From the NCBI RefSeq assembly GCF_036227405.1, contig NZ_CP109473.1:310001-374000 (forward strand): 64,000 nt of DNA. The letters are read 5' to 3'. The notes beneath the pieces are model-generated. The model made no database searches. It saw only the letters and a program-made list of their open reading frames with translations, and was not told where the DNA came from. Source of the stretch: Streptomyces sp. NBC_01460 (GTDB taxonomy: Bacteria > Actinomycetota > Actinomycetes > Streptomycetales > Streptomycetaceae). Below, piece after piece: positions 1-7,319 of the stretch (positions within the stretch are counted from its first letter, which is position 1; the number at the start of each line of letters is the position of its first letter). The translations under genes and the position numbers were made by a program.

Positions 1-340
1 CGCCGGAACCGGTCAGCCGGCCTTCAGCGGACCGCGGAAGGACGACCGCAGCAGAGCGGCCAGCACCTTCCTGCGGCCTGTGGACCTCACCCGGATGCTC
101 GCGGACGACGCCGGCGAGATGCGGATGCAGGTGGGGACCGAGCGAACGGCACCGCGCGCCGCCTGCGGCTGCTTCAGGCTGTTCCGATGCCGCTCAGCAG
201 CGCATCGACGACAACGCGGGCTGCCTGGCCGGCGGTCGTTGCGCAACGCGATGCCCCACCACACCCTTCGACGGCGGAACGCGGCCCGGCTCCCTACCGA
301 CCGCCCCCAACGGCCCAACTTGCCGTCACCTCATTGACCA
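1..340. other. Left-edge stretch with no supported gene
   Basis: I see no supported gene here. Short open frames exist on both strands, but they are arginine/proline-rich, have no convincing ribosome binding site and match no family I recognise. It could be the non-coding flank of a gene outside the window. Confidence 0.4.
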
Positions 341-385
341 GTGACGCATATCGATGCCAAGCTAGCGTCACCTGCTGAACAGGTG
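341..385. promoter_or_regulatory. Nested inverted repeats upstream of the hydrolase gene
   Basis: GTGACGC (341-347) is mirrored by GCGTCAC (365-371). CACCTG (369-374) is mirrored by CAGGTG (380-385) and shares bases with the first dyad. A TTGACC hexamer lies at 334-339. The site is 120-165 bases upstream of the hydrolase start. I read it as a promoter with one or two repressor operators; the regulator is not identified. Confidence 0.4.
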
Positions 386-506
386 ATGCAGTGGAAGCGG
401 AGAAAGTGCCATGAATCCCACCGCACGGCATCACACACCGCTTGCCGTTGCTCATCCGATCTCCGAACGCACGCATCACCGCCACACCCACAACGGAGGC
501 TTGACC

Positions 507-1571
507 ATGCTCAACAGACGCACCTTCAGCAAGGCCATGGGGCTCGGCACAGGCACGGCAGCGGCGTCACTGGCCGGCATGCAGGGCGCGTCGGCCGTCT
601 CCAGCACGGCACCCCGGGGGAAGGGCGCGACCCCGGCCACTCCCGAGGCCAACCGCGGTGCCCACACCTCCTTCAGCAACCTGAAGCAGGTACGAGCCGG
701 TCTCCTCGACGTCGGCTATGCCGAGACCGGCCCGCAGCACGGCCCCGTGGTCATCTGCCTGCACGGATGGCCCTACGACATCCATAGCTACGTGGACGTC
801 GCGCCCCTCCTCGCCGACCAGGGGCACCGCGTCATCGTCCCCTACCTCCGCGGCCACGGCACGACCCGCTTCCTCAGCGGCAGGACCTTCCGCAACGCCC
901 AGCAGTCCGCGATCGCCCTCGACATCATCGCCCTCATGGACAGCCTCAAGATCGACAGAGCCGTCCTCGCCGGCTTCGACTGGGGCTCCCGTACGGCCGA
1001 CATCATCGCCGCCCTGTGGCCCGGACGGGTGACGGCACTGGTCTCGGTCAGCGGATACCTCATCACCGACGTCGAGGCGCAGCAGAATCCTCTGCCGCCG
1101 GCCGCAGAACGCACCTGGTGGTACCAGTACTACTTCGCGACCGAACGCGGTCGCCGCGCCATGGAGAGCGCGTCCGGCCGGCACGACCTCTGTCGTCTGG
1201 TCTGGGACACGGTCTCCCCCACCTGGGACTTCGACGACGCCACCTTCGAACGCACCGCCGCCGCCTTCGAGAACCCCGACCATGCCGACATCGTCATCCA
1301 CAACTACCGCTGGCGCCTCGGACTCGCCGACGGTGAAAGCCGGTACGACCAGTACGAGGAGAAGTTGCGGGCCCGGCCCACCATCCACACCCCCACCATC
1401 ACCCTCGACGCCGAGCGCGACCCCTTCACCCCGCCCGGCAACGGCAGCTCCTACCGCGACCGGTTCACCGGGCCGTACGATCACCGGACGCTCGCCGGCA
1501 TCGGCCACAACCTGCCCCAGGAAGCACCCGAGGCCTTCGCCCGAGCAGTCGTCGACGCCACACACCTCTGA
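507..1571 (+). CDS. Tat-exported alpha/beta hydrolase, epoxide-hydrolase-like
   Basis: This 354-residue protein begins with a twin-arginine signal (NRRTFSK, then a hydrophobic stretch to about residue 35), so it is probably exported folded. The alpha/beta hydrolase core shows the oxyanion motif HGWP (H86), an aspartate nucleophile elbow GFDWGSR (D158), a catalytic acid near D305 and the catalytic histidine in GIGHN (H334). An Asp nucleophile in this context is typical of epoxide hydrolases and haloalkane dehalogenases. The lid segment WWYQYYFATERG fits the epoxide-hydrolase branch. The ATG at 507 is preferred over one at 411 because GGAGG at 495-499 precedes it and the Tat motif starts there. 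The substrate is unknown, and simple esterase or dehalogenase activity is possible. Confidence 0.85.
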   Translation: MLNRRTFSKAMGLGTGTAAASLAGMQGASAVSSTAPRGKGATPATPEANRGAHTSFSNLKQVRAGLLDVGYAETGPQHGPVVICLHGWPYDIHSYVDVAPLLADQGHRVIVPYLRGHGTTRFLSGRTFRNAQQSAIALDIIALMDSLKIDRAVLAGFDWGSRTADIIAALWPGRVTALVSVSGYLITDVEAQQNPLPPAAERTWWYQYYFATERGRRAMESASGRHDLCRLVWDTVSPTWDFDDATFERTAAAFENPDHADIVIHNYRWRLGLADGESRYDQYEEKLRARPTIHTPTITLDAERDPFTPPGNGSSYRDRFTGPYDHRTLAGIGHNLPQEAPEAFARAVVDATHL

Positions 1572-1653
1572 CACGGGAATCCCTGGCGGAGTCCTCATAC
1601 GTTCGCCTTGTTCGATCCTTGCACCACCATGAGTCACCTGCCAGGATGGTGAT

Positions 1654-2220
1654 GTGAATCTCGACCATGTCTTCGTATGCGGGAATCCAGCACTCGACTT
1701 CGCCGCGACCCTGCGTGCCCGGCACACCAGGCGATTCGACATGTTCGCGAACCCGGACCGGCTGGACGCCTGGTATCTGGAGTCCGGTGTCGTCGACGCG
1801 ATCACGCCGGGCGAGGAGTCCGACGTGAAGCAGGCGACAGCCGTCCGCGAGGCCGTATATCAACTGGTCACCGCACGCAGGCTCGAGGAGGAGTTCGACG
1901 CTGCCGCCCTGCGTCTCGTGAACGACGCGGCGCGTGCGCCGGCCGCGGTGCCGCAGCTCACCTCCTCGGGGCGCTGGACCGACGCGACGCCGGGGGAGGC
2001 CCTGTCCACCGTCGCGCGACTGGCCGTCGAGCTGCTGAGCGGACCCGACGTGCCACTGCTAAAGGAGTGTGGCAACCCGGAGTGCACCCGTGTCTACATC
2101 GACCGCTCCAGGGGCATGCGCAGGCAGTGGTGCGGCATGGACTCGTGCGGCAACAAGATCAAGGCTGCGGCCTACCGCGCCCGCAAGAAGAGCACGGCTG
2201 CCGGTACGCCACTCTCCTGA
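1654..2220 (+). CDS. CGNR zinc-finger regulator (ABATE domain)
   Basis: This 188-residue protein has an N-terminal ABATE-type domain (GNPALDFAATL near residue 10) and a C-terminal CGNR zinc finger. Four cysteines lie in CGNPEC and CGMDSCGNK, followed by a basic tail. Family members are predicted DNA-binding regulators, often sensing stress or metabolites. The GTG start at 1654 follows AGGA at 1643-1646 with normal spacing. The gene begins 82 bases after the exported hydrolase and could be co-transcribed with it. Overlapping hairpins follow its stop codon. No specific target is visible. Confidence 0.85.
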   Translation: MNLDHVFVCGNPALDFAATLRARHTRRFDMFANPDRLDAWYLESGVVDAITPGEESDVKQATAVREAVYQLVTARRLEEEFDAAALRLVNDAARAPAAVPQLTSSGRWTDATPGEALSTVARLAVELLSGPDVPLLKECGNPECTRVYIDRSRGMRRQWCGMDSCGNKIKAAAYRARKKSTAAGTPLS

Positions 2221-2260
2221 CCCCCGATGGCAGGTTCGGACACAACTGTCCGCGCGGGCA

Positions 2261-2304
2261 GGAAAGGTGTGGCACCCTCGGAACACCTTTCCACGGGTGT
2301 TCCG
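2261..2304 (+). promoter_or_regulatory. Two overlapping, mutually exclusive hairpins
   Basis: GGAAAGGTGT (2261-2270) pairs perfectly with ACACCTTTCC (2283-2292). CGGAACACC (2279-2287) pairs perfectly with GGTGTTCCG (2296-2304). The right arm of the first stem and the left arm of the second share bases 2283-2287, so only one can form. The element lies between the CGNR gene and the next gene, 83 bases before its start. It could be a terminator/antiterminator switch or a DNA operator with tandem dyads. No U-run follows. Confidence 0.5.
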
Positions 2305-2386
2305 TCCGAACGGGCATCGCCCGGCTCTCCGGGCTTCCCGCCTGGGTAGCATGCGCAGCATCGTTCACGAAGAGGAGTGATGGGTT

Positions 2387-2968
2387 GTGACCAGCCGATC
2401 CGCCGCCACACTCCGATCGCGGTATGTCGCTCAAGCCGCGTCGGACCTGGAGGAGAACCACCGCCGGCAGCAGGAACTGGCCGCAGAGCTCACGCTCTTG
2501 AAACAGGAGGAAACCCTCCTCTCCGACATCCTGACTCTCGCGGAACGCCACGAGGCCCCGTCGGACCCGTCGCGCCTGCCCGGACAGACACAGCGCGAAC
2601 CGGTCCCCACACCCGCGCAGCCCGTGGGCGCAGCCGAAGCGGCGCCCGCCTCGCCGGGCCCCGCGTCCACCGGGGCAACGGGGTCGGTCAAGAAGACCCG
2701 GGAGTCCATCGCGAAGGCGGCGTCCCCGCAACTGCTGCTCGGGGACCTCCTCCTGGAGCTGCTCAGCGCACACGAGGAGCCCCGCCTCGCGAGGGAGCTG
2801 CGCGACGAACTGCTGGAGAAGCATCGCGACCGGACACCGACACCGCAGGTCGTACGCAACACCCTGGAGTCGCTCGTGGCCAAGGGCCGTATCCGGCGCC
2901 ACAAGCAGCAGCGTTCCGTCATGTACCGCCTGGTCGAGCCGTCCCCCGACGGCGCGGGAACCGCGTGA
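2387..2968 (+). CDS. Coiled-coil / winged-helix regulatory protein
   Basis: This 193-residue protein has an N-terminal alpha-helical, probably coiled-coil segment (about residues 10-60, rich in Glu, Leu, Ala and Gln), a Pro/Ala linker, and a C-terminal domain (about 105-180) that looks like a winged helix. In the latter, a helix-rich part ending LESLVAKGRIRRHK is followed by a short strand pair (SVMYRL). It resembles regulatory proteins found in many Streptomyces genomes, but I cannot name a target. The GTG start at 2387 follows GAGGAG at 2372-2377 with 9-base spacing. Overlapping hairpins upstream may control it. Confidence 0.65.
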   Translation: MTSRSAATLRSRYVAQAASDLEENHRRQQELAAELTLLKQEETLLSDILTLAERHEAPSDPSRLPGQTQREPVPTPAQPVGAAEAAPASPGPASTGATGSVKKTRESIAKAASPQLLLGDLLLELLSAHEEPRLARELRDELLEKHRDRTPTPQVVRNTLESLVAKGRIRRHKQQRSVMYRLVEPSPDGAGTA

Positions 2969-3018
2969 GCCCTCGCTCGTCCCTGCACGAGCCCGAGACC
3001 TCCGTCGGCGCCGATGAT

Positions 3019-3055
3019 CCGCGACCGGCGGCAGAGGTCCGTGACCGGCGGCAGA
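3019..3055. repeat. Short tandem direct repeat, 20-base period
   Basis: CCG[C/T]GACCGGCGGCAGA occurs at 3019-3035 and again at 3039-3055. The two copies differ at one position. They lie about 65-100 bases upstream of the -10 element of the next gene, where tandem activator or repressor half-sites can sit. No regulator is known. Confidence 0.35.
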
Positions 3056-3119
3056 AAACGGAAATGATGCCGAGCGAGATCCTGTGGCGGACACGCGACC
3101 GGAATCGCGGCCGGGTAAG

Positions 3120-3125
3120 TATGAT
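3120..3125 (+). promoter_or_regulatory. -10 element of a leaderless promoter (TATGAT)
   Basis: TATGAT ends exactly six bases before the ATG at 3132, so the transcript should begin at or within a base of the start codon. No ribosome binding site lies between them. A recognisable -35 is weak. This geometry is common for leaderless actinobacterial mRNAs. Confidence 0.6.
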
Positions 3126-3131
3126 CAAGCG

Positions 3132-3668
3132 ATGTCTGACATGACGGAAACCACGCCCGGCTGGCTCACCACGGACGAACTGGACATGGCCAGGGCCCGG
3201 ATGCCCGTCCTGTACGTCGAGGCCGTCCCCGTACGGGTGGACGAGAGCGGCGACGTCACCAGCATCGGGCTGCTCCTCCGGATCGGCTCCGGCGGAAACA
3301 TCAGCCGTGCCCTCGTGTCCGGTCGCGTCCTGCACCACGAGCGAGTCCGTGACGCCCTGCTGCGCCATCTGGAGAAGGATCTCGGCCCGGTGGCACTGCC
3401 GCGCGTCCCGGCCTCTCTGCAGCCCTTCACCGTTGCCGAATACTTCCCCACCACGGGCGTCACCCCGTTCCACGATCCGCGCCAGCACGCGGTGTCCCTC
3501 GCCTACGTCGTGCCGGTGACCGGCGACTGCCGCCCGCGGCAGGATGCGCTGGACCTGGTCTGGTTCAGCCCGGAGGAGGCAGCCTCACACGCCGTGCAGG
3601 ACGAGATGCCGGGCGGCCACGGAGTGCTCCTCAAGCAGGCCCTGGCCCATATGGGACACGCCTACTGA
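3132..3668 (+). CDS. Nudix-fold protein of the DUF4916 type
   Basis: This 178-residue protein matches my recollection of the DUF4916/Nudix-like group: an opening W-L-T-x-D-E-L segment, a central LYVEAVPVR strand, then a QPFTVAEYFP segment. A canonical Nudix box (GX5EX7REUXEEXGU) is not visible, so pyrophosphohydrolase activity should not be assumed. The ATG at 3132 is chosen because a perfect leaderless -10 element sits six bases upstream; a start at 3084 would bury that promoter. A strong terminator follows directly. The preceding coiled-coil regulator may be functionally linked. Confidence 0.65.
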   Translation: MSDMTETTPGWLTTDELDMARARMPVLYVEAVPVRVDESGDVTSIGLLLRIGSGGNISRALVSGRVLHHERVRDALLRHLEKDLGPVALPRVPASLQPFTVAEYFPTTGVTPFHDPRQHAVSLAYVVPVTGDCRPRQDALDLVWFSPEEAASHAVQDEMPGGHGVLLKQALAHMGHAY

Positions 3669-3670
3669 AG

Positions 3671-3710
3671 GCGCAGGCGGTCCCGGGGCGGACCCCGGGA
3701 CCGCCTGCGC
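3671..3710. terminator. 18-bp perfect stem-loop between convergent genes
   Basis: Bases 3671-3688 pair perfectly with 3693-3710 around a CGGA tetraloop. The stem is almost entirely G/C. It begins two bases after the Nudix-like stop codon and ends six bases before the last base of the opposing ArsR-type gene, so it can terminate both transcripts. There is no U-tract, as usual in Streptomyces. Confidence 0.85.
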
Positions 3711-3716
3711 GGCAAC

Positions 3717-4715
3717 TCACTGCGAAGCCCCCTCCAGCACGGCCCGGCCCAGCCCCGTCCGGTGGTGGAGCACCCGCACGCCCTGACGCTGCGAGAGCAG
3801 CAGTCCCGCCTCGCGGAGCACGGTGGCGTGCCGACTGGCCGTCGACGGCGCGAGGCGCAGCGCCGCGGCGATGTCCATCGTGGTCATCGGGCGGTCCAGC
3901 ATCCGGAGCAGTTCGGCACGGGTGGCACCGATGAGCTGCGCCACCGGGGCGTGGCCTTTGGTGCGGTCGCGTTCGAGCCAGCCGGGCGCGGGCGAGAGGG
4001 GGTGGACGAGGACGGGTGGCAGTTCCTCGTCCACGAGGGCGAGAGGGGCGCGTACACAGAAGAATCCGGGGACGAGTGTCAGCGTCCTGCCCCGCAGGCT
4101 CAGTTCACGTTCGACGGGATACGGGGCGCGCAGCCTCCCCTCCCGGTACCGCCACCCCGGCAGTTGGTCGTACCCGGTGAGCAGGCCCTCCGCACCGTGG
4201 CTGAGGACGGCCTGGGCGCGTACGGTCCGGTCGGCTGCCGCCTGTGCGCGCATCGCGGTGAGGTAGGGCTCGACGGCGACCTGGTGGTAGGCGCGGAGGG
4301 CTGTGCCCAGGCGGTGCAGCGCTTCGGGGCGTCCGTCGGCGAGCGTGCGCAGCCCGGCCGGGACGGGGCCCGCCGTGTGGGCGTGGAGCCGGATGATCTC
4401 GGCGCGGAGGCGGCGCCTCGGTGTGGAGAGCAGCCGGTCGAGCCCGGTCTCCAGATCCGTGTCCCCGCGGCCGGGTGTCAGGAAGTCGGGGAAGTAGGAG
4501 CCGTCGGGGCAGAGTCGCGTCAGTGCGCGTGTCACGGGGACGAGGCCGGATCGCCGCAGGGCCGCGCCCACTTCCGCGCGCCACGCGCCGAAGGCGAGGG
4601 GCGCCTGGCGGTTCTGGAGGAGGTGCAGGCTCAGGGCGGTCTCCCAGAGCGGGTCCACGCCGGACGCGACGCGTAAGCGGGCCAGTTCCTGGCTCGTGAA
4701 GTCCACCCGTAGCAC
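3717..4715 (-). CDS. ArsR-family transcriptional regulator with DUF5937-like N-terminus
   Basis: This 332-residue protein has a C-terminal ArsR-type winged helix (about residues 260-325): MTTMDIAAALRLAPSTASRH forms the helix-turn-helix, followed by LREAGLLLSQRQGVRVLHHR as helix and wing. The roughly 230-residue N-terminal part (DFTSQELARLRVA at the start) is of the DUF5937 type found in long actinobacterial ArsR proteins. The usual metal-binding cysteines of ArsR/SmtB are absent, so the signal is probably not a metal. The start is a GTG at 4715; another GTG lies three codons downstream. An imperfect dyad at 4785-4800 (TGAC-N8-GTCA) upstream could be an autoregulatory site. Confidence 0.8.
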   Translation of the reverse strand: MLRVDFTSQELARLRVASGVDPLWETALSLHLLQNRQAPLAFGAWRAEVGAALRRSGLVPVTRALTRLCPDGSYFPDFLTPGRGDTDLETGLDRLLSTPRRRLRAEIIRLHAHTAGPVPAGLRTLADGRPEALHRLGTALRAYHQVAVEPYLTAMRAQAAADRTVRAQAVLSHGAEGLLTGYDQLPGWRYREGRLRAPYPVERELSLRGRTLTLVPGFFCVRAPLALVDEELPPVLVHPLSPAPGWLERDRTKGHAPVAQLIGATRAELLRMLDRPMTTMDIAAALRLAPSTASRHATVLREAGLLLSQRQGVRVLHHRTGLGRAVLEGASQ

Positions 4716-4891
4716 AGCGCACCCCCGGTGGTCACGGGCGCTTGGTGACGCCCGTCCAGCGGAACTCTACGCGCATCACAAGAATGACGCATGCATGTCA
4801 TCAACACGGCCGGGCGGGTACCGTTCGGCCGGAATGCGCGGCGGTCCGGCAGGATGTGCCCCGGCCGGACCGCGCGCACCACCGTCGCGGA

Positions 4892-5692
4892 TCAGCAGAG
4901 CGGTACGCCGGGCAACTGCGCGGCGGGGTGATCGATGTAGATGTTGCTGATGAAGCCGTTCTGGTCGCGCAGCTTGCTCCACCAGTTGTTGCTGTATCCC
5001 TCGGCGTTGACCGTGTCGCCCTGCTTCTGGCACAGCACCCGCACGGCCGTCGGACCGGCGAGGGTGGTGACGACGGGGGCGCTGACGCGGGCGTCGGCAC
5101 GGACGTTCACCCCGCTGCCCCACGTGTTGAACGGGACGCCGCTGCCGCCGCAGCCGTTGTCACTGGTCAGGTACGCCTGGTTGTAGCTGCCGGGGTAGGA
5201 CAGGCCGGCGCCGTTGATGACGATGTTCTGGCCCACCCCGTTGAGCAGTTGCTCGTAGTGGATGTGGGCTCCGGACGAGTTGCCGGTACTGCCGGTCACA
5301 CCGATCTGCTGCCCCTGGGCCACGGACGCGCCGCTCGGCACGGAGTACGCGGAGAGGTGGAAGTAGTACGTCTTCCAGCCGCCGCCGTGGTCGATGGCTA
5401 TGTAGTTGCCGGCCCCGCTCGGCTGCGAGTACCGGGTCGCCGTGCCGGCTGCCGAGGCGAGCACCGGAGTGCCCGCCGTCGTACCACCGTCGGCGCGTAC
5501 GAAGTCGAGCGCGCGGCGCACCTCGGCAGAGTGGTGGCTGTACGTCCATCGCTGACCGCAGGGGTAGGGCGCCTTGAAGACCGGCGCCGCCGTCGCACCG
5601 GTCTCCCCGGCTTGCGCCGGGACGGCCGAGAGTCCGGTCAGGGCCATCAGGGCCACCACGAACAGGGCGGGAAGACGTCTGAGGAACCTCAC
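4892..5692 (-). CDS. Secreted M23 metallopeptidase with C-terminal SH3-like domain
   Basis: This 266-residue protein begins with a Sec signal (RFLRRLPALFVVALMALTGL, cleavage near AQA). The LytM/M23 domain spans about residues 45-170. It has HIHYEQ, the C-terminal HxH zinc motif, and a HHSAEVRRALDF segment where the N-terminal zinc ligands are expected, although the spacing departs from the classical HxxxD. The last ~77 residues form an SH3-like domain (TWGSGVNVR to LPGVPLC) shared with the next two genes. The likely role is cutting peptidoglycan peptide bridges outside the cell. The GTG at 5692 is chosen because AGGAG precedes it by five bases. It is divergent from the serine hydrolase gene. 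Confidence 0.85.
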   Translation of the reverse strand: MRFLRRLPALFVVALMALTGLSAVPAQAGETGATAAPVFKAPYPCGQRWTYSHHSAEVRRALDFVRADGGTTAGTPVLASAAGTATRYSQPSGAGNYIAIDHGGGWKTYYFHLSAYSVPSGASVAQGQQIGVTGSTGNSSGAHIHYEQLLNGVGQNIVINGAGLSYPGSYNQAYLTSDNGCGGSGVPFNTWGSGVNVRADARVSAPVVTTLAGPTAVRVLCQKQGDTVNAEGYSNNWWSKLRDQNGFISNIYIDHPAAQLPGVPLC

Positions 5693-5756
5693 GAATGCTC
5701 CTAGGTGGGGGAGGCGGCCCGGACACGGCCGGGCCGGGACGCGGTGAGACGTCGGG

Positions 5757-5785
5757 AACGTAGCGGGGGCCCGTATCGCTGACAA
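5757..5785 (-). promoter_or_regulatory. Vegetative-type promoter for the M23 gene
   Basis: On the minus strand TTGTCA (5785-5780) is followed after 17 bases by TACGTT (5762-5757). Hexamers and spacing fit a principal-sigma promoter. The M23 start codon lies 65 bases downstream. Confidence 0.5.
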
Positions 5786-5922
5786 GCGCGCGTCGGTCTC
5801 CTTCGACCAGGAACGAATTCCTTGCGCCTTCCACCCGGCCGCTCCACCGTGGCGTCCACGTGCCACAGCGTCACCAGGCCGCCGGCCCGGTGCGCCCGTG
5901 CCCCGAAGGAGCCCCCACTCCC

Positions 5923-7284
5923 ATGCCTTCGCTCCGTCCAGCCCGCCGGGCGTCGTTCCTCGGCGCCGCTCTCACGACCACGGCCGCTCTCCTGCTCGCG
6001 CCGGCCGGCCACGCGGCGGCCTCACCCACCGCGCCCCCTGCCGCCCTCTCCTCACCCGCCGGGGTCCGCGGCGGCCCTCCCGCCGCGTCCCCGCCCACCG
6101 GACCCGCGGTGGCGGAGTCCGAAGCCGGGCTGACGCCGACCGGAACGGAGCACCGCAGCGTCGTGGACATCCCCGCGAACGTCACAGCGGGCGTCGCGGT
6201 GTTCGACCGGCTCACCGGCCGCTTCACCGAGTCCCTCCAGGCGGACCGCGCCTTCCGTTCCGCGTCCGTGGTCAAGTTGCTGCTCGCACTGGACTTCCTG
6301 TGGAACCGGGGGCCCGGTTACGAGGTGCCGCAGGCGGACCGGGACCGGCTCGAGGCGATGCTGAGCAGGAGTGACGACGCCGCCGCCGGTCACTACTGGT
6401 CCGTGGGCGGCGGCAGCGCGGTCGTCTCCCGCATGGTGCCCCGTCTGGGGCTCACCGGTACGGCCCCGCCGCCGGCCGGTTACCCGGGTTACTGGGGATA
6501 CACGGCGACCACCGCCGCCGACACCGTCCGCGTCTACCGCTACCTCCTCGACTCGGCCCCGGCACCGGTGCGCGACCTCGTCATGGGGGCACTGCACCGG
6601 TCCGATCGGTGCGCCGCCGACGGCTTCGACCAGGGGTTCGGGCTGCCTTCCGCCTTCGACGGCCCCGGGGCCGTCAAGCAGGGATGGTCCGGCTTCAGCT
6701 CCGGCGGCTGCCTCTCCTCCGGGACACCGGCCGCCGCGCCCTCGAGCGCCGGTGGCGCGGGCCCTCGTACGTCCGTGCCGGCGGACGGCGCCGAAGGAGC
6801 CGTCACCGGAGGGAGCTCCCCCGGCGCCGCGCCTCCCTCCGGGGGTGCCTCCGCCGCCGCGGTGGACCTGACGTCCGACGCGCTGCACACCACCGGCACC
6901 GTGGGACCCGACGACCGGACAGTGGTCGCCGTGCTCACCCTCCACCCCGACGGCACCCCGTACGGAACCGCCTACAGCAAGGTCACCACCCTCACCGGTT
7001 CCCTCGACGTGCCCGGAGCCGTCCGTCCCTCCGGCACCCGGTTCACCACCTGGGGCAGTGGCGTCCGTGTCCGCACGGCTCCCACCACCTCCTCCACCGC
7101 CCTCACCACGCTGCCCGCCGGAGTGGACGTCCTCGTCGCCTGTCAGAAGCAGGGCGGCCAGGTGTCGGTACCGCCCTACGTCAACGACTGGTGGGCGTAT
7201 CTGCCCCAGTACGGCGGCTGGATCACCAACATCTACGTCACCTCCCCGGACAACACGCTTCCGGGTGTACCCCGCTGCTCGTGA
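5923..7284 (+). CDS. Secreted serine hydrolase, class A beta-lactamase-like, with SH3-like domain
   Basis: This 453-residue protein starts with a Sec signal (RASFLGAALTTTAALLLAP). A penicillin-recognising serine hydrolase fold is indicated by SVVK (S115 nucleophile, K118), a downstream SDD in place of SDN, and a KQG segment where KTG is expected. The imperfect motifs suggest a DD-peptidase-like or inactive relative rather than a true beta-lactamase. A low-complexity Ala/Gly/Ser/Pro insert of about 50 residues follows the KQG region. The last ~77 residues are the SH3-like domain shared with both neighbours. The ATG at 5923 has GAAGGAG at 5905-5911. The next gene starts 35 bases downstream. Confidence 0.75.
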   Translation: MPSLRPARRASFLGAALTTTAALLLAPAGHAAASPTAPPAALSSPAGVRGGPPAASPPTGPAVAESEAGLTPTGTEHRSVVDIPANVTAGVAVFDRLTGRFTESLQADRAFRSASVVKLLLALDFLWNRGPGYEVPQADRDRLEAMLSRSDDAAAGHYWSVGGGSAVVSRMVPRLGLTGTAPPPAGYPGYWGYTATTAADTVRVYRYLLDSAPAPVRDLVMGALHRSDRCAADGFDQGFGLPSAFDGPGAVKQGWSGFSSGGCLSSGTPAAAPSSAGGAGPRTSVPADGAEGAVTGGSSPGAAPPSGGASAAAVDLTSDALHTTGTVGPDDRTVVAVLTLHPDGTPYGTAYSKVTTLTGSLDVPGAVRPSGTRFTTWGSGVRVRTAPTTSSTALTTLPAGVDVLVACQKQGGQVSVPPYVNDWWAYLPQYGGWITNIYVTSPDNTLPGVPRCS

Positions 7285-7319
7285 GACCTTCCCCGCCCCC
7301 ACCGAGAAGGAGGCGCACC

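Noticed and set aside
6609..7319. N-terminal extension of the third SH3 protein through the serine hydrolase gene
   Set aside because: It is Arg-rich shadow sequence; the GTG at 7320 has a strong ribosome site and is followed by a signal peptide.
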